A stretch of DNA of 64,000 nucleotides from Roseateles_B sp041912595 (GCA_041912595.1 JAYRMR010000006.1:1-64000), one strand, 5' to 3'; positions 26,341 to 35,501 are shown, counted from the first letter of the stretch. Notes: a model not told the origin generated them from the letters alone. A program made the numbers and translations.

Positions 26341-27534
26341 ATGGAAAGCTATCTGCTGGACTGGGCCAATCTGCTGCTGCGCTGGCTGCACATCGTCACC
26401 GCCATCGCCTGGATCGGGGCGTCCTTCTATTTCGTCTGGCTGGACAACCACCTGCTCAAGCCCGAGGCCCCCGAGCTCAAGGCCCGTGGCGTGGACGGCG
26501 AGCTGTGGGCCGTGCACGGCGGCGGCTTCTACAACCCGCAGAAGTACCTCGTGGCGCCGCCCAACCTGCCGCAGCACCTGCACTGGTTCTACTGGGAGAG
26601 CTACTGGACGTGGATGAGCGGCTTCGCGCTCTTCACGGTGCTCTATCTCTTCAACGCGGACACCTTCCTCATCGACCGCCGCGTGCATGACTGGTCGGCC
26701 CCCGCGGCTATCGCCGGCGCGCTGGGCTTTCTCGCCGCCGGCTGGCTGGTGTACGACCAGATCTGCCGCCGCTTCGGCCACCGCAAGGACGGCAGCATCG
26801 GCAACGACGGCCTCGTGCTGGGGCTGATCGCGGTCTTCGTGGCCGGGGCCGCCTGGGCCGCCTGCCAGCTCTTCGCGGGCCGCGCGGCCTTCCTGATCGT
26901 GGGCGCCATGATCGCCACCATCATGAGTGCCAATGTCTTCTTCTGGATCATCCCCGGCCAGAAGCAGGTGATCGCCGACATGCGCGCCGGCCGCCCCGTG
27001 AGCCCGATCCACGGCCAGCGAGGCAAGCAGCGCAGCGTGCACAACACCTTCCTCACGGCGCCGGTCCTCGTGAGCATGCTGTCCAACCACTACGGCATGC
27101 TCTACAGCCACCGCTGGAACTGGGCCGTGCTGATCCTGCTGATGCTGGGCGGCGCGCTCACGCGGACATGGTTCGTGAAGCGCCACAAGGGCGTCAACGC
27201 CTGGCCGCTGCTGGTGGGGGTCGCGGCGATGCTGGCGACGCTGCTGTGGCTGGTGAAGCCGGTCGTGCCCGCGGCCGCCGCAGCCGGCGCGCCCGAGGTC
27301 ACGCTGGCGCAGGTGCAGGCCGTGGTCGGCCAGCGCTGCGTGATGTGCCACAACGCGCAGCTCTCGCAGAAGGGCGTGCGGCTGGACAGCGCCGAGGCCA
27401 TCCAGGCCCAGGCGGCGCAGATCCGCCAGCAGGTCGTCGTGCAGCGCACGATGCCGCAGAACAACGCCACCGGCATCACCGAGGAAGAGCGCGCGCTCAT
27501 CGGCCGCTGGGTGGCGTCCGGCGCGAAGCCCTGA
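26341..27534 (+). CDS. puuD: membrane urate oxidase PuuD with cytochrome c domain
   Basis: PuuD oxidises urate to 5-hydroxyisourate and passes electrons to a fused cytochrome c rather than to oxygen. Of 397 residues, the first ~310 form about eight membrane helices (DUF989-type, with WLHIVTAIAWIGASFYF and NHYGMLYSHRWNW). The C-terminal domain carries the haem motif CVMCH at residues 333-337. Enzyme and context agree, because uraH, uraD and puuE are nearby and no soluble uricase is present. The Shine-Dalgarno is distant. The stop codon lies inside a 13-bp tandem repeat. Confidence 0.93.
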   Translation: MESYLLDWANLLLRWLHIVTAIAWIGASFYFVWLDNHLLKPEAPELKARGVDGELWAVHGGGFYNPQKYLVAPPNLPQHLHWFYWESYWTWMSGFALFTVLYLFNADTFLIDRRVHDWSAPAAIAGALGFLAAGWLVYDQICRRFGHRKDGSIGNDGLVLGLIAVFVAGAAWAACQLFAGRAAFLIVGAMIATIMSANVFFWIIPGQKQVIADMRAGRPVSPIHGQRGKQRSVHNTFLTAPVLVSMLSNHYGMLYSHRWNWAVLILLMLGGALTRTWFVKRHKGVNAWPLLVGVAAMLATLLWLVKPVVPAAAAAGAPEVTLAQVQAVVGQRCVMCHNAQLSQKGVRLDSAEAIQAQAAQIRQQVVVQRTMPQNNATGITEEERALIGRWVASGAKP

Positions 27535-27576
27535 CACGAAGCCCTGACACCAAGCCCCGACGCGAAGCCCTGACAC
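27525..27576. repeat. 13-bp tandem repeat, four copies, spanning the puuD stop codon
   Basis: The unit GAAGCCCTGACAC occurs at 27525, 27538 and 27564, with a variant (CAAGCCCCGACGC) at 27551. The first copy encodes the last residues and TGA of PuuD. The array fills most of the gap to the glycerate kinase gene. Confidence 0.85.
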
Positions 27577-27601
27577 GAAGCGGGTCGGCGGCCGGGCCGG
27601 C

Positions 27602-27607
27602 CTACAC
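27602..27607 (+). promoter_or_regulatory. -10-like hexamer of the glycerate kinase gene
   Basis: TACACT ends 7 nt before the ATG, so the transcript would be leaderless. The -35 region falls within or beside the tandem repeat and does not match consensus. Confidence 0.45.
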
Positions 27608-27614
27608 TGGCCCG

Positions 27615-28937
27615 ATGGACCTCACCCCCCGCGAGCTGCTGACGCGGCTCTACCAGGCGGCCGTCGATCGCGCCGCCCCGCTGCAGCTGCTGCAGCCCGA
27701 CCGCATCGACTGGCCCGGCCTGCTGGGCGCCGAACCGCGGGCGCTGCCCGGCCGCTGCCTGGTGATCGGCGCGGGCAAGGCGTCCGCCGCCATGGCCGCG
27801 GCGCTGGAGTCCCACTGGCCCGCGGAGGCGCCGCTCGAGGGGCTGGTCATCACGCGGCGCGAGCACACGCCGCCCTGGGCGAAGCCCGCCGGGCAGCGGC
27901 GCATCGAGATCGTCGAGGCGTCCCATCCCGTGCCGGACGCCGCCGGTGCCGAGGCGGCCGCGCGCATCCTGCAGCGCGTGCAGGGGTTGCGGCCCGATGA
28001 CCGCGTGATCTGCCTGATCTCCGGGGGCGGCTCGGCGCTGATGAGCGTGCCGCAGCCGGGCCTGAGTCTGGCGGACAAGCAGGCCCTGAACCGCCAGCTG
28101 CTGGCCTCGGGGGCGTCCATCGAGGACATGAACTGCATCCGCAAGCACCTGTCGGCCATCAAGGGCGGGCACCTGGCCATGGCCTGCGCGCCGGCCCGGG
28201 TGCTCACGCTGCTGATTTCCGACGTACCGGGTGACGACCCGGCAGTGATCGCCTCGGGCCCCACGGTGCCGGACCCCACGACCTGCGCGGACGCCCTCGC
28301 GCTGTGCGAGCGCCACGGCCTGCAGCTGCCGCCGGCCGCCTGGGAGGGGCTGCGCAGCGGCGCCTTCGAGACGCCCAAGCCCGGCGACCCGCGCTTCGCC
28401 GGCCACCGGCTGCAGATGCTCGCCACGCCACGCATGAGCCTGCAGGCTGCCGCCGAGCAGGCCCGCTCGATGGGGCTCGCGGCCCACGTGCTGTCGGACG
28501 AGATCGAGGGCGAGTCCCGCGAGATCGGCCGCATGCACGCGGCCCTGGCGAGCGCGGCGGCGCGGCACGGCGAGCCCTTCCGGCGGCCGTGCGTGATCCT
28601 GTCCGGCGGCGAGACCACCGTGACGCTGCCGGCCGGCCTGCGAGGGCGGGGCGGGCGGGCCACGGAGTTCCTGCTGGGCTGCGCGCTGGCGCTGCGGGGC
28701 GAGGCGGGGGTGCACGTGCTGGCGGCGGACACCGACGGCATCGACGGCTCGGAGGCCAATGCGGGCGCCTTCGTCGACCCGGACACGCTGGCGCGGGCGC
28801 AGGCCCTGGGCGTCTCGGCGGCCGGGCTGCTGGCGCAGCACCGGGCCTATGACTTCTTCGAGGCCCTGGGCGATCTCTTCAGCCCGGGGCCGACCTTCAC
28901 CAACGTCAACGACTTCCGGGCGCTGCTGCTGCCCTGA
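27615..28937 (+). CDS. glycerate 2-kinase (GckA/TtuD, MOFRL family)
   Basis: Phosphorylates D-glycerate to 2-phosphoglycerate. The 440-residue protein has an N-terminal DUF4147 domain (VIGAGKASAAMA; ISGGGSALMSVP; LNRQLLASGASIEDMNCIRKHLS; SDVPGDDPAVIASGPT) and a C-terminal MOFRL domain (LSGGETTVT; TDGIDGSEANAGAFVD). Related proteins were once called hydroxypyruvate reductase. In this island it would take the glyoxylate-derived carbon of allantoin into central metabolism after carboligation and reduction by enzymes outside the window. Confidence 0.9.
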   Translation: MDLTPRELLTRLYQAAVDRAAPLQLLQPDRIDWPGLLGAEPRALPGRCLVIGAGKASAAMAAALESHWPAEAPLEGLVITRREHTPPWAKPAGQRRIEIVEASHPVPDAAGAEAAARILQRVQGLRPDDRVICLISGGGSALMSVPQPGLSLADKQALNRQLLASGASIEDMNCIRKHLSAIKGGHLAMACAPARVLTLLISDVPGDDPAVIASGPTVPDPTTCADALALCERHGLQLPPAAWEGLRSGAFETPKPGDPRFAGHRLQMLATPRMSLQAAAEQARSMGLAAHVLSDEIEGESREIGRMHAALASAAARHGEPFRRPCVILSGGETTVTLPAGLRGRGGRATEFLLGCALALRGEAGVHVLAADTDGIDGSEANAGAFVDPDTLARAQALGVSAAGLLAQHRAYDFFEALGDLFSPGPTFTNVNDFRALLLP

Positions 28938-28956
28938 GCGCGCGGCCTGCCGGCAC

Positions 28957-29544
28957 TCAGCGTCGCTGCCGCAGGTCCAGCCCGCGCCGGCCGGCCATCT
29001 CCTCGCCCATGGCCTGCTGCCGGGCGGCGTTCAGGCCCTGGCGGGCGCTGGGGAAGACCAGCTGGTTCTCGAGGCGCAGGTGCTCCTGGTGAATGTCTAC
29101 GAAGGCGTCCGCCGCGCGTCTCAGCACGCCCATCTGGCCCTCGGGCAGCGGCCCCTCGGGGGTGCTCTCGAGCTGGGCCAGCAGCGTGCGCAGCACCTGC
29201 CACTGGGCGTGGATGCGGAGGTGCTCGTCGCGCAGCCGCGCGCAGGCGTCCTGGAGGCGTTCGTCGTCGGACTGCTCGAGCACCGGGAAGACATGCAGCT
29301 CCTCGTCCTCGTGGTGCAGGGGGGCGGCGATGTCGAAGTAGCGGCGGATGTCCCGGGCGGCGTCGCGGGCGCTCGCATCGACGCCCTGGACCTTGAGGTG
29401 CTGGCACAGGCGCACGAGCAGCTGCAGGCTGCGCTCGACGCGCTCATGGCAGGCGCCGAGCAGCTCGAAGGGCTCGTCATAGCTGCTGCCGAGGCGCTGC
29501 TCCGGCGACTGGCTCTGGGGAGCCTGGAATTTGATCTGGGCCAT
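28957..29544 (-). CDS. hemerythrin HHE-domain protein
   Basis: A 195-residue four-helix-bundle protein. Putative di-iron ligands are the histidines and acids in GACHERVERSL, AAPLHHEDEELHVFPVLE, RDEHLRIHAQW and DIHQEHLRLENQLVFP. Such proteins bind or sense oxygen or NO, or help repair iron centres. ATG 29544 is preferred over 29553 because CACAAT on the minus strand lies 7 nt before it (leaderless type). It is divergent from a Crp/Fnr regulator. Confidence 0.82.
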   Translation of the reverse strand: MAQIKFQAPQSQSPEQRLGSSYDEPFELLGACHERVERSLQLLVRLCQHLKVQGVDASARDAARDIRRYFDIAAPLHHEDEELHVFPVLEQSDDERLQDACARLRDEHLRIHAQWQVLRTLLAQLESTPEGPLPEGQMGVLRRAADAFVDIHQEHLRLENQLVFPSARQGLNAARQQAMGEEMAGRRGLDLRQRR

Positions 29545-29551
29545 GCGCCCC

Positions 29552-29557
29552 ATTGTG
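29552..29557 (-). promoter_or_regulatory. -10-like hexamer of the hemerythrin gene
   Basis: CACAAT on the minus strand sits 7 nt upstream of the ATG. No convincing -35 is present, which could indicate dependence on an activator such as the adjacent Crp/Fnr protein. Confidence 0.35.
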
Positions 29558-29591
29558 GCCGGGGTGGGGCACCCCCGGCTGCCATGTCCCT

Positions 29592-29605
29592 TTGATTCAG
29601 CGCAA
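29592..29605. promoter_or_regulatory. FNR/DNR-like box
   Basis: TTGATTCAGCGCAA matches the FNR-family consensus TTGAT-N4-ATCAA with one perfect half and CAA conserved in the other. It lies between the divergent hemerythrin and Crp/Fnr genes, 17 bp before the latter's start. Confidence 0.5.
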
Positions 29606-29621
29606 GGACGCCGGGCGGGGC

Positions 29622-30416
29622 ATGCGGGACAGTCCGGGCATCAACCTGGCACCTGACCCTCACGTGGACACCCTCGACAGCCGCAGCCTGCAATCCGCCC
29701 ACGCCACCGTGCGCCCGGCCGGCTTTGATGCCGGCGCCGTGCTGTGCCTGCCGTCCGACTGGGCGGCGCTGCTGGGGGCTCCGGCCCTGAGCACCACCGA
29801 GCTGCAGGCGCTGCAGGGGATGGCGACCCAGCACTGGGTGCCGGCCGGCAGCTTCGTCTTCACGCGCCAGCAGCCGGCCACGCAGCTGTATGCGGTGCTG
29901 GACGGCTCCGTGGGGCTCGGCCTGGCCCGTGCCGACGAGCCCTTCAACCTCGAGCGCACCGTGCGCGGCCCGCAGTGGCTGGATCTGGCCAGCGCCTGGC
30001 TGGGCGCCGAGCATGCGCAGGACGCGCGGGTGGTCAACGATGCCCGCGTGGTGAGCCTGCCGCTGCAGCCGCTGCGCACGCTGCTGATGCGCCAGCCGGC
30101 GCTGCAGGAGCGCCTGCTCGTCGCCCTCGCGGGCACGGTGCACAGCCTCACCAGCGTCACCCACGACCTCATGCACAAGGACGCCGAACGGCGCCTGGCC
30201 GCGTGGCTGCTGCAGTCCTGCGAGCCCGTGAGCGAACGCGAGGGCCGCGTCACGCTGAAGGAGCGCAAGCGGGACATCGCGGCCCAGCTGGCCATCACCC
30301 CGGAGACGCTGTCGCGCATGATGCGCCAGCTCAACCGCAAGGGGCTGATCGAGGTGCAGGGCTACCAAGTCCGCGTGCTCGACCTGCCCGCGCTGCGCGA
30401 GCTGGCCGGCGACTGA
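29622..30416 (+). CDS. Crp/Fnr-family transcriptional regulator
   Basis: 264 residues. The N-terminal cyclic-nucleotide-binding-like barrel (LSTTELQALQGMATQHWVPAGSFVF; LYAVLDGSVGLGL), a dimer helix, and a C-terminal winged helix (RKRDIAAQLAITPETLSRMMRQLNRKGLIEV) are clear. It lacks the N-terminal cysteine cluster of oxygen-sensing FNR, so a DNR/NNR-like NO- or haem-sensing role is more likely, in keeping with the divergent hemerythrin. The start at 29622 follows a GGGG run. Upstream in-frame residues overlap the FNR-like box. Confidence 0.85.
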   Translation: MRDSPGINLAPDPHVDTLDSRSLQSAHATVRPAGFDAGAVLCLPSDWAALLGAPALSTTELQALQGMATQHWVPAGSFVFTRQQPATQLYAVLDGSVGLGLARADEPFNLERTVRGPQWLDLASAWLGAEHAQDARVVNDARVVSLPLQPLRTLLMRQPALQERLLVALAGTVHSLTSVTHDLMHKDAERRLAAWLLQSCEPVSEREGRVTLKERKRDIAAQLAITPETLSRMMRQLNRKGLIEVQGYQVRVLDLPALRELAGD

Positions 30417-30611
30417 GCGTCGCGGCACCGCGGGCGCACGCTGCTGCGCCGCAGCATCGCCCGGGCGCCTGCATCCCGGGGCGGCAAGCGTGACTTATCA
30501 CTGCGTCTGCGCTGAAAACGGGGGTGCCAAGGCCTCACGGCGTCTGGGGATGCTCATCTAGACTGGGTCGACATCAGTCCGAGACCTCACTTGTCCAGGA
30601 AGGAGCGCACC

Positions 30612-31442
30612 GTGCTTGCAGCTGCAGAAAAGTTCTTCTCGAACCACAACGCCCTGCCCACCATGCCCGAGGTTGCCAGCCGCCTGCTGCGCAGCTTCGA
30701 CGACGACCGCATCAGCCTCGGGGCGATCGCGGAGCTGGTGTCCAAGGATGCATCGCTGGCGGCCAAGGTGCTGCGCCTCGCCAACTCGGCGCGCTACAGC
30801 CCCTCGCACAACATCTCCACGCTGCAGGATGCCGCCGCGGCCCTGGGCATGGACAGCCTGCGCAATCTCTCGCTGGCCGCCTGCATGTGCGGGGCTTTCC
30901 CCTCGGTGCCGGGCCTGGACCGCACGCAGTTCTGGCGCCACAGCCTGGCCACCGCCGGCTATGCCCGCATCCTCTCGCGCATGCTGCAGCTGGACGCCGA
31001 CACCACCTACCTCGCCGGCCTGATGATGCGCACCGGGCAGCTGATGATGGCGCTGTCCGACCCCGGGCAGGTGGCCGACGTCGAGAAGCACGCCGCCGAG
31101 CCCGGCAGCCGCTTCTCGCTCGAGATGCACCGCTTCGCCTGCACGCATGCCGACGTCACGGCCTCGCTCGCCCAGCACTGGCACTTCCCGAGCACCATGG
31201 TCGAAGCCTTCAAGGACGCCAACGCGCCCATGGAAATCCGGCCCTTCTCGCTGATGGCGGCGGTGCTGCACATGGCCGAGGTGCTGGCCGATGCGCAGCA
31301 GGCCCATGAGGATCCGGTCAAGGCGCTGAACATGGCCGTGCCCGAGATCGTGGCGCATGTCCACCTCGACCTCGACTACCTGCGCGCCAAGCTCGACGCC
31401 GCCGGCGATCTCAGCTCCGACGCCGACCTGCTGCTGCACTGA
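30612..31442 (+). CDS. HDOD-domain signalling protein
   Basis: 276 residues, almost entirely one HDOD domain, a non-catalytic HD-related fold (LPTMPEVASRLLRSF; AELVSKDASLAAKVLRLANSARYS; LGMDSLRNLSLAACM; TYLAGLMMRTGQLMM). HDOD proteins act in chemotaxis, surface behaviour or nucleotide-second-messenger signalling, and the partner is unknown. The GTG at 30612 has AAGGAG six bases upstream. A TTG at 30591 is less likely. Confidence 0.85.
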   Translation: MLAAAEKFFSNHNALPTMPEVASRLLRSFDDDRISLGAIAELVSKDASLAAKVLRLANSARYSPSHNISTLQDAAAALGMDSLRNLSLAACMCGAFPSVPGLDRTQFWRHSLATAGYARILSRMLQLDADTTYLAGLMMRTGQLMMALSDPGQVADVEKHAAEPGSRFSLEMHRFACTHADVTASLAQHWHFPSTMVEAFKDANAPMEIRPFSLMAAVLHMAEVLADAQQAHEDPVKALNMAVPEIVAHVHLDLDYLRAKLDAAGDLSSDADLLLH

Positions 31443-31472
31443 ACCCGGCGCCAGCAGGCCCCATCGCCGCTC

Positions 31473-31504
31473 ACGCCCCGGTGGCCCGCAGGCTGCCGGG
31501 GCGT
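31473..31504. terminator. hairpin between convergent HDOD and xdhB genes
   Basis: A perfect 9-bp stem (ACGCCCCGG with CCGGGGCGT, 14-nt loop) lies in the 69-bp convergent gap. T-runs are absent on both sides, so termination is plausible but not certain. Confidence 0.45.
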
Positions 31505-31511
31505 TGTCGCG

Positions 31512-33878
31512 TCAGGGGCTGTCGAAGCCGTGCAGCGCGGCCAGCACGCGCTCCGCGGTGGCCGGGGCCTGCAGCGGCGGCGCCTCGGGCCGGACGCTCG
31601 CGACGGCATCCTGCAGCGCGAGCAGCACCGCGAAGGGCAGCAGCAGCGGCGGCTCGCCCACGGCCTTGGAGCGGTGGATGCTGTCGGCGGCATTCGGCCG
31701 GCCGAACAGGTGCACGCGGAAGTCCAGGGGCATGTCGTTGGCCGTCGGGATCTTGTAGGTGCTCGGCGCGTGCGTCAGCAGCTTGCCGGTCTGCGGATGC
31801 CAGCGCAGCTCCTCGGTCGTCAGCCAGCCCTGGCCCTGCACGAAGGCGCCCTCGACCTGGCCGATGTCCAGCGCCGGGTTGAGCGACTGGCCGACGTCGT
31901 GCAGCGCATCGGCGCGCAGCACGCGGTACTCGCCCGTCAGCGTGTCCACCAGCACCTCCGCCACGGCCGCTCCGAAGGCGAAGTAGTAGAAGGGGCGCCC
32001 CTGCAGCGTCTGCCGGTTCCAGTGCAGCCCCGGCGTGGCGTAGAAGCCTTCGCTCCAGAGCTGGATGCGGCGCAGATAGGCCTGCTGCACGAGCTGGCCG
32101 AAGGGCAGGGCGGCCTCGGGGCGGCCCGCCACGCGGATGTGGCCGTCGGCCCAGTGCAGCGCATCGGCCGGCGCGGCGAGCAGCTCGGCGGCCAGCGGTG
32201 CCAGGCGATCGCGGATGCGCCGCGCGGCGTCCTGCGCGGCCTTGCCGTTGAGGTCCGCACCTGTGGAGGCCGCCGTGGCCGAGGTGTTGGCCACCTTGCT
32301 CGTGTCCGTGGCCGAGGCGCGAACGGCGGCCAGCGGCAGCCCCAGCGTCTGCGCCACCACCTGGGCGACCTTGGTGTTGAGGCCCTGGCCCATCTCCGTG
32401 CCGCCGTGGTTCACGAGGACCGAGCCGTCCGTGTAGACGTGCACCAGCGCGCCCGCCTGGTTCAGGTGCACCACGTTGAAGGAGATGCCGAACTTCAGCG
32501 GCGTGAACGCCAGGCCGCGCTTGAGCACCGGGCTCGTGGCGTTGAAGGCGGCGATCTCGGCGCGGCGGTGGGCGTAGTCGCAGTCCTGCAGCAGCTGGGT
32601 GCTGAGCGGCTGCATCAGGTTGTCCTCGACGAGCTGGCCATAGGGCGTGACGTTGCGGTCGCCCTCGTCCGTGTAGAAGTTGCGCTGCCGCACGAGGGCC
32701 GGGTCCAGGCCCAGGCGGCGCGCGATGCCGTCGAGGATGACCTCCATCGCCAGCGCGCCCTGCGGCCCGCCAAAGCCGCGGAAGGCGGTGTTGCTCTGCG
32801 TGTTCGTGCGGGCGCAGAAGCCGTGCAGGGCCACGTGCGGCAGCCAGTAGGCGTTGTCGAAGTGGCACAGCGCGCGGGTCATCACGGGCGCGGAGAGGTC
32901 CGCCGAATGGCCGCAGTTGGCGATGAGGTCCACCTCGGCGGCCAGCAGGCGGCCCTCGGCGTCGAAGCCCACGTCCCAGCGGTAGTCGAAGCCGTGGCGG
33001 CGGCCGGTGATGAGGAAGTCGTCGTCGCGGTCCAGCCGCAGCTTGACCGGGCGCTGCAGGCGGTCCGCGGCCAGCGCGGCCACGCAGGCGAAGAGCGCCG
33101 ACTGCGACTCCTTGCCGCCGAAGCCGCCGCCCATGCGCCGGCAGGTCACCTGCACGCGGTGGCTCTCCCAGCCCAGGGCGTGCGCCACGAGCTGCTGCAT
33201 CTCGGACGGGTGCTGCGTGGAACAGTGCAGCAGCAGGCCGTGGTCCTCCTGCGGCAGGGCATAGCTGATCTGGCCCTCGAGGTAGAACTGCTCCTGCCCG
33301 CCGACGGACCATTCGCCCTGCCAGCGCAGCGGCGCGGCGGCCAGCGCGGCGGCGGCGTCCCCGCGCTGCAGGTGCATGGGCGGGACGACGTACTGGCCGG
33401 CCGCGTGGGCCTCCCGCGCGGTCAGCACGGCGGGCAGCGCTTCGTGGCGGATGACGCGGGCGGCCTGGGCGGCCGCGCGGCGGGCGAGGTGGCGGTCCGT
33501 GGCGATCACGGCAAAGACGGGCTGGCCCAGATAGCTCAGCGTGCCCTGGGCGAGGAGGGGATCGTCGTGCAGCAGCGGACCGCAGTTGTTCTCGCCGGGG
33601 ATGTCCTCGGCGGTGAGCACGGCCACGACGCCGGGCAGCGCCATCAGCGCCTCGCGGTCCACCCCCAGCAGGCGGCCGTGAGCGACGGGCGACAGGCCCA
33701 GTGCCGCGTGCAGCGTGCCGCGCAGCTCGGGCAGATCGTCGGTGTAGCGGGCCTCGCCGCTGACGTGCAGGGCGGCGGATTCGTGCGGGCGGCTCGTGCC
33801 CGCGACCGGCGTGATGGCAGGGGCGGCGGCCGTGGCGGTGGCGGTGGCCGGCGTCGTCAGGGTGTCGCGCGTGTTCAT
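31512..33878 (-). CDS. xdhB: xanthine dehydrogenase, molybdopterin-binding subunit
   Basis: XdhB holds the molybdenum cofactor and oxidises hypoxanthine and xanthine to urate. The 788 residues include QEQFYLEGQ, the MGGGFGGKES loop, TAFRGFGGPQGAL (substrate-binding Arg region), GTEMGQGLNTKV, and the C-terminal AVGEPPLLLPFAV that contains the catalytic glutamate. ATG 33878 has GGGAGG upstream and overlaps xdhA by 4 bp. Confidence 0.96.
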   Translation of the reverse strand: MNTRDTLTTPATATATAAAPAITPVAGTSRPHESAALHVSGEARYTDDLPELRGTLHAALGLSPVAHGRLLGVDREALMALPGVVAVLTAEDIPGENNCGPLLHDDPLLAQGTLSYLGQPVFAVIATDRHLARRAAAQAARVIRHEALPAVLTAREAHAAGQYVVPPMHLQRGDAAAALAAAPLRWQGEWSVGGQEQFYLEGQISYALPQEDHGLLLHCSTQHPSEMQQLVAHALGWESHRVQVTCRRMGGGFGGKESQSALFACVAALAADRLQRPVKLRLDRDDDFLITGRRHGFDYRWDVGFDAEGRLLAAEVDLIANCGHSADLSAPVMTRALCHFDNAYWLPHVALHGFCARTNTQSNTAFRGFGGPQGALAMEVILDGIARRLGLDPALVRQRNFYTDEGDRNVTPYGQLVEDNLMQPLSTQLLQDCDYAHRRAEIAAFNATSPVLKRGLAFTPLKFGISFNVVHLNQAGALVHVYTDGSVLVNHGGTEMGQGLNTKVAQVVAQTLGLPLAAVRASATDTSKVANTSATAASTGADLNGKAAQDAARRIRDRLAPLAAELLAAPADALHWADGHIRVAGRPEAALPFGQLVQQAYLRRIQLWSEGFYATPGLHWNRQTLQGRPFYYFAFGAAVAEVLVDTLTGEYRVLRADALHDVGQSLNPALDIGQVEGAFVQGQGWLTTEELRWHPQTGKLLTHAPSTYKIPTANDMPLDFRVHLFGRPNAADSIHRSKAVGEPPLLLPFAVLLALQDAVASVRPEAPPLQAPATAERVLAALHGFDSP

Positions 33879-35431
33879 GCTGCACCTCCCACGGCGGCGG
33901 CGGTGGGCGTGTGACCATCGCGGCCGAGCTGCGTGGCCCACCAGACGCCGCTTTGCGAGGCTGGCAGTGGCTGCTCGGCCCGCGTCTCGAGCCAGCAGCG
34001 CCGCAGCAGGTTCTTCGCGACCTGCAGGCGGTAGGCGGCGCTGGCGCGCAGATCGCTGAGGGGCTGGAAGTCCTGCGACAAGGCCTCGCCGGCTCGCTGC
34101 ACGGCGGCCTCGTCCCAGGCCTGGCCGACGAGCGCCGCCTCGGCCCCGGCGGCCCGCTTGACGATGCCCGCGAGCCCGCCGAAGGCCAGGCGCGCCTGCG
34201 CCACCCGGCCGGCGTCCAGGCGCAGCGCGAAGACGGCGCAGACGGCCGAGATGTCGCTGTCGTAGCGCTTGGCGATCTTGTAGCCCCGCACCTGCCAGTC
34301 GGCCGTGGGCAGCGGCACGTGCAGGGCCTCGACGAACTCGCCGGGCTGCAGGGCGTTCTTCATGTAGTCGAGGTAGAAGTCCTGCAGCGGCAGGCGGCGC
34401 TGTGCGGCCCCCTGGCGCAGCACGATGTCGGCGCCCAGGGCGATGAGGGCCGGGGCGCCGTCGCCGATGGGCGAGCCGTTGGCGATGTTGCCGCCCAGCG
34501 TGCCGGCGTGGCGCACCGGCGGCGAGGCGAAGCGCAGCCACAGCTCGCGCAGGGCCGGCACGCGCGCCACGAGTGCGGCCCAGGCGTCCTCCAGCGGCAC
34601 GCCGGCGCCGATCCACAGCCCCGGCCGGCCGTCGGCCAGCGGCGCCTCCTGCAGCTGCCGCAGCGCCGTGACGGCCGCCGTGCTGATCAGCGTGCCGACG
34701 TCGCGGTGCTGCTTGTTGACCCACAGGCCGATGTCCGTGGCGCCGGCCACCAGGCGGGCCTCGGGCTGCTGCTGGCGCAGCGCGGCGAGGGCCTCGAGGC
34801 TGCGGGGGGCATGGAATTCGCGGACGGCGGCCAGGCCCGGGTCCTGCGCCGCGTAGGCCAGCGGCGGATCGGTCTTGAGCTGCCGCAGCGCGCGCTCGGC
34901 CGGTGCGCGGTCCAGGCGCTGCGCCGGGGCGTCGAACATGCGCTCGCCCGCGTCGAGGATCGGCCGGTAGCCCGTGCAGCGGCACAGATTGCCGGCCAGG
35001 CCGTCGGCCAGCTGCTGGCGCGTCGGGCGGGTGCCGTCGGCCTGGTGTGCCTCGTACATCGCCTGCAGCGTCATGGCGAAGCCCGGCGTGCAGAAGCCGC
35101 ACTGGGAGCCGTGGCAGTCCACCAGGGCCTGCTGGACCGGGTTGAGAGCGCGGGCGTCGCCGAGGTCCTCGACGGTGAACAGCGCCTTGCCGTCGAGCAT
35201 CGGCAGGAACTGGATGCAGGCATTGAGATGGCGCAGCTGCAGGCGCTCCTGCGCGTCGAGCTCGCCGACCAGCACCGTGCAGGCACCGCAGTCGCCCTCC
35301 GCGCAGCCTTCCTTGGTGCCGCAGGCATCGGCCGACTCCCGCAGCCAGCGCAGCACGCTGGTGGTGGGGGGCAGGTCGCGCACCTCCTGGATCTGGCCAC
35401 GGAAGAAGAAGCGGATGGGGCGTGTGTTCAT
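33875..35431 (-). CDS. xdhA: xanthine dehydrogenase, FeS and FAD subunit
   Basis: 518 residues in three parts. The plant-type [2Fe-2S] ferredoxin has Cys43, Cys48, Cys51 and Cys72. The second [2Fe-2S] helical domain has Cys111, Cys114, Cys150 and Cys152 in CGFCTPG and CRCTGY. The FAD domain runs from about residue 190 (RLVAGATDIGLWVN; AGTLGGNIANGSPIGD). It transfers electrons from XdhB to FAD and NAD+. It is divergent from a LysR gene, 87 bp apart. Confidence 0.96.
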   Translation of the reverse strand: MNTRPIRFFFRGQIQEVRDLPPTTSVLRWLRESADACGTKEGCAEGDCGACTVLVGELDAQERLQLRHLNACIQFLPMLDGKALFTVEDLGDARALNPVQQALVDCHGSQCGFCTPGFAMTLQAMYEAHQADGTRPTRQQLADGLAGNLCRCTGYRPILDAGERMFDAPAQRLDRAPAERALRQLKTDPPLAYAAQDPGLAAVREFHAPRSLEALAALRQQQPEARLVAGATDIGLWVNKQHRDVGTLISTAAVTALRQLQEAPLADGRPGLWIGAGVPLEDAWAALVARVPALRELWLRFASPPVRHAGTLGGNIANGSPIGDGAPALIALGADIVLRQGAAQRRLPLQDFYLDYMKNALQPGEFVEALHVPLPTADWQVRGYKIAKRYDSDISAVCAVFALRLDAGRVAQARLAFGGLAGIVKRAAGAEAALVGQAWDEAAVQRAGEALSQDFQPLSDLRASAAYRLQVAKNLLRRCWLETRAEQPLPASQSGVWWATQLGRDGHTPTAAAVGGAA

Positions 35432-35488
35432 GGGAGTCCTGGTCTAGCCTCGCACCATACGCGCGCGGTTGCGCGAACGGGATATGCT

Positions 35489-35501
35489 CACTCCTATAGT
35501 G
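35489..35501. promoter_or_regulatory. small inverted repeat in the lysR-xdhA control region
   Basis: CACT and AGTG flank five bases in the 87-bp gap between divergent xdhA and lysR. The position suits a LysR site, but it does not match the classical T-N11-A form. Confidence 0.3.
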
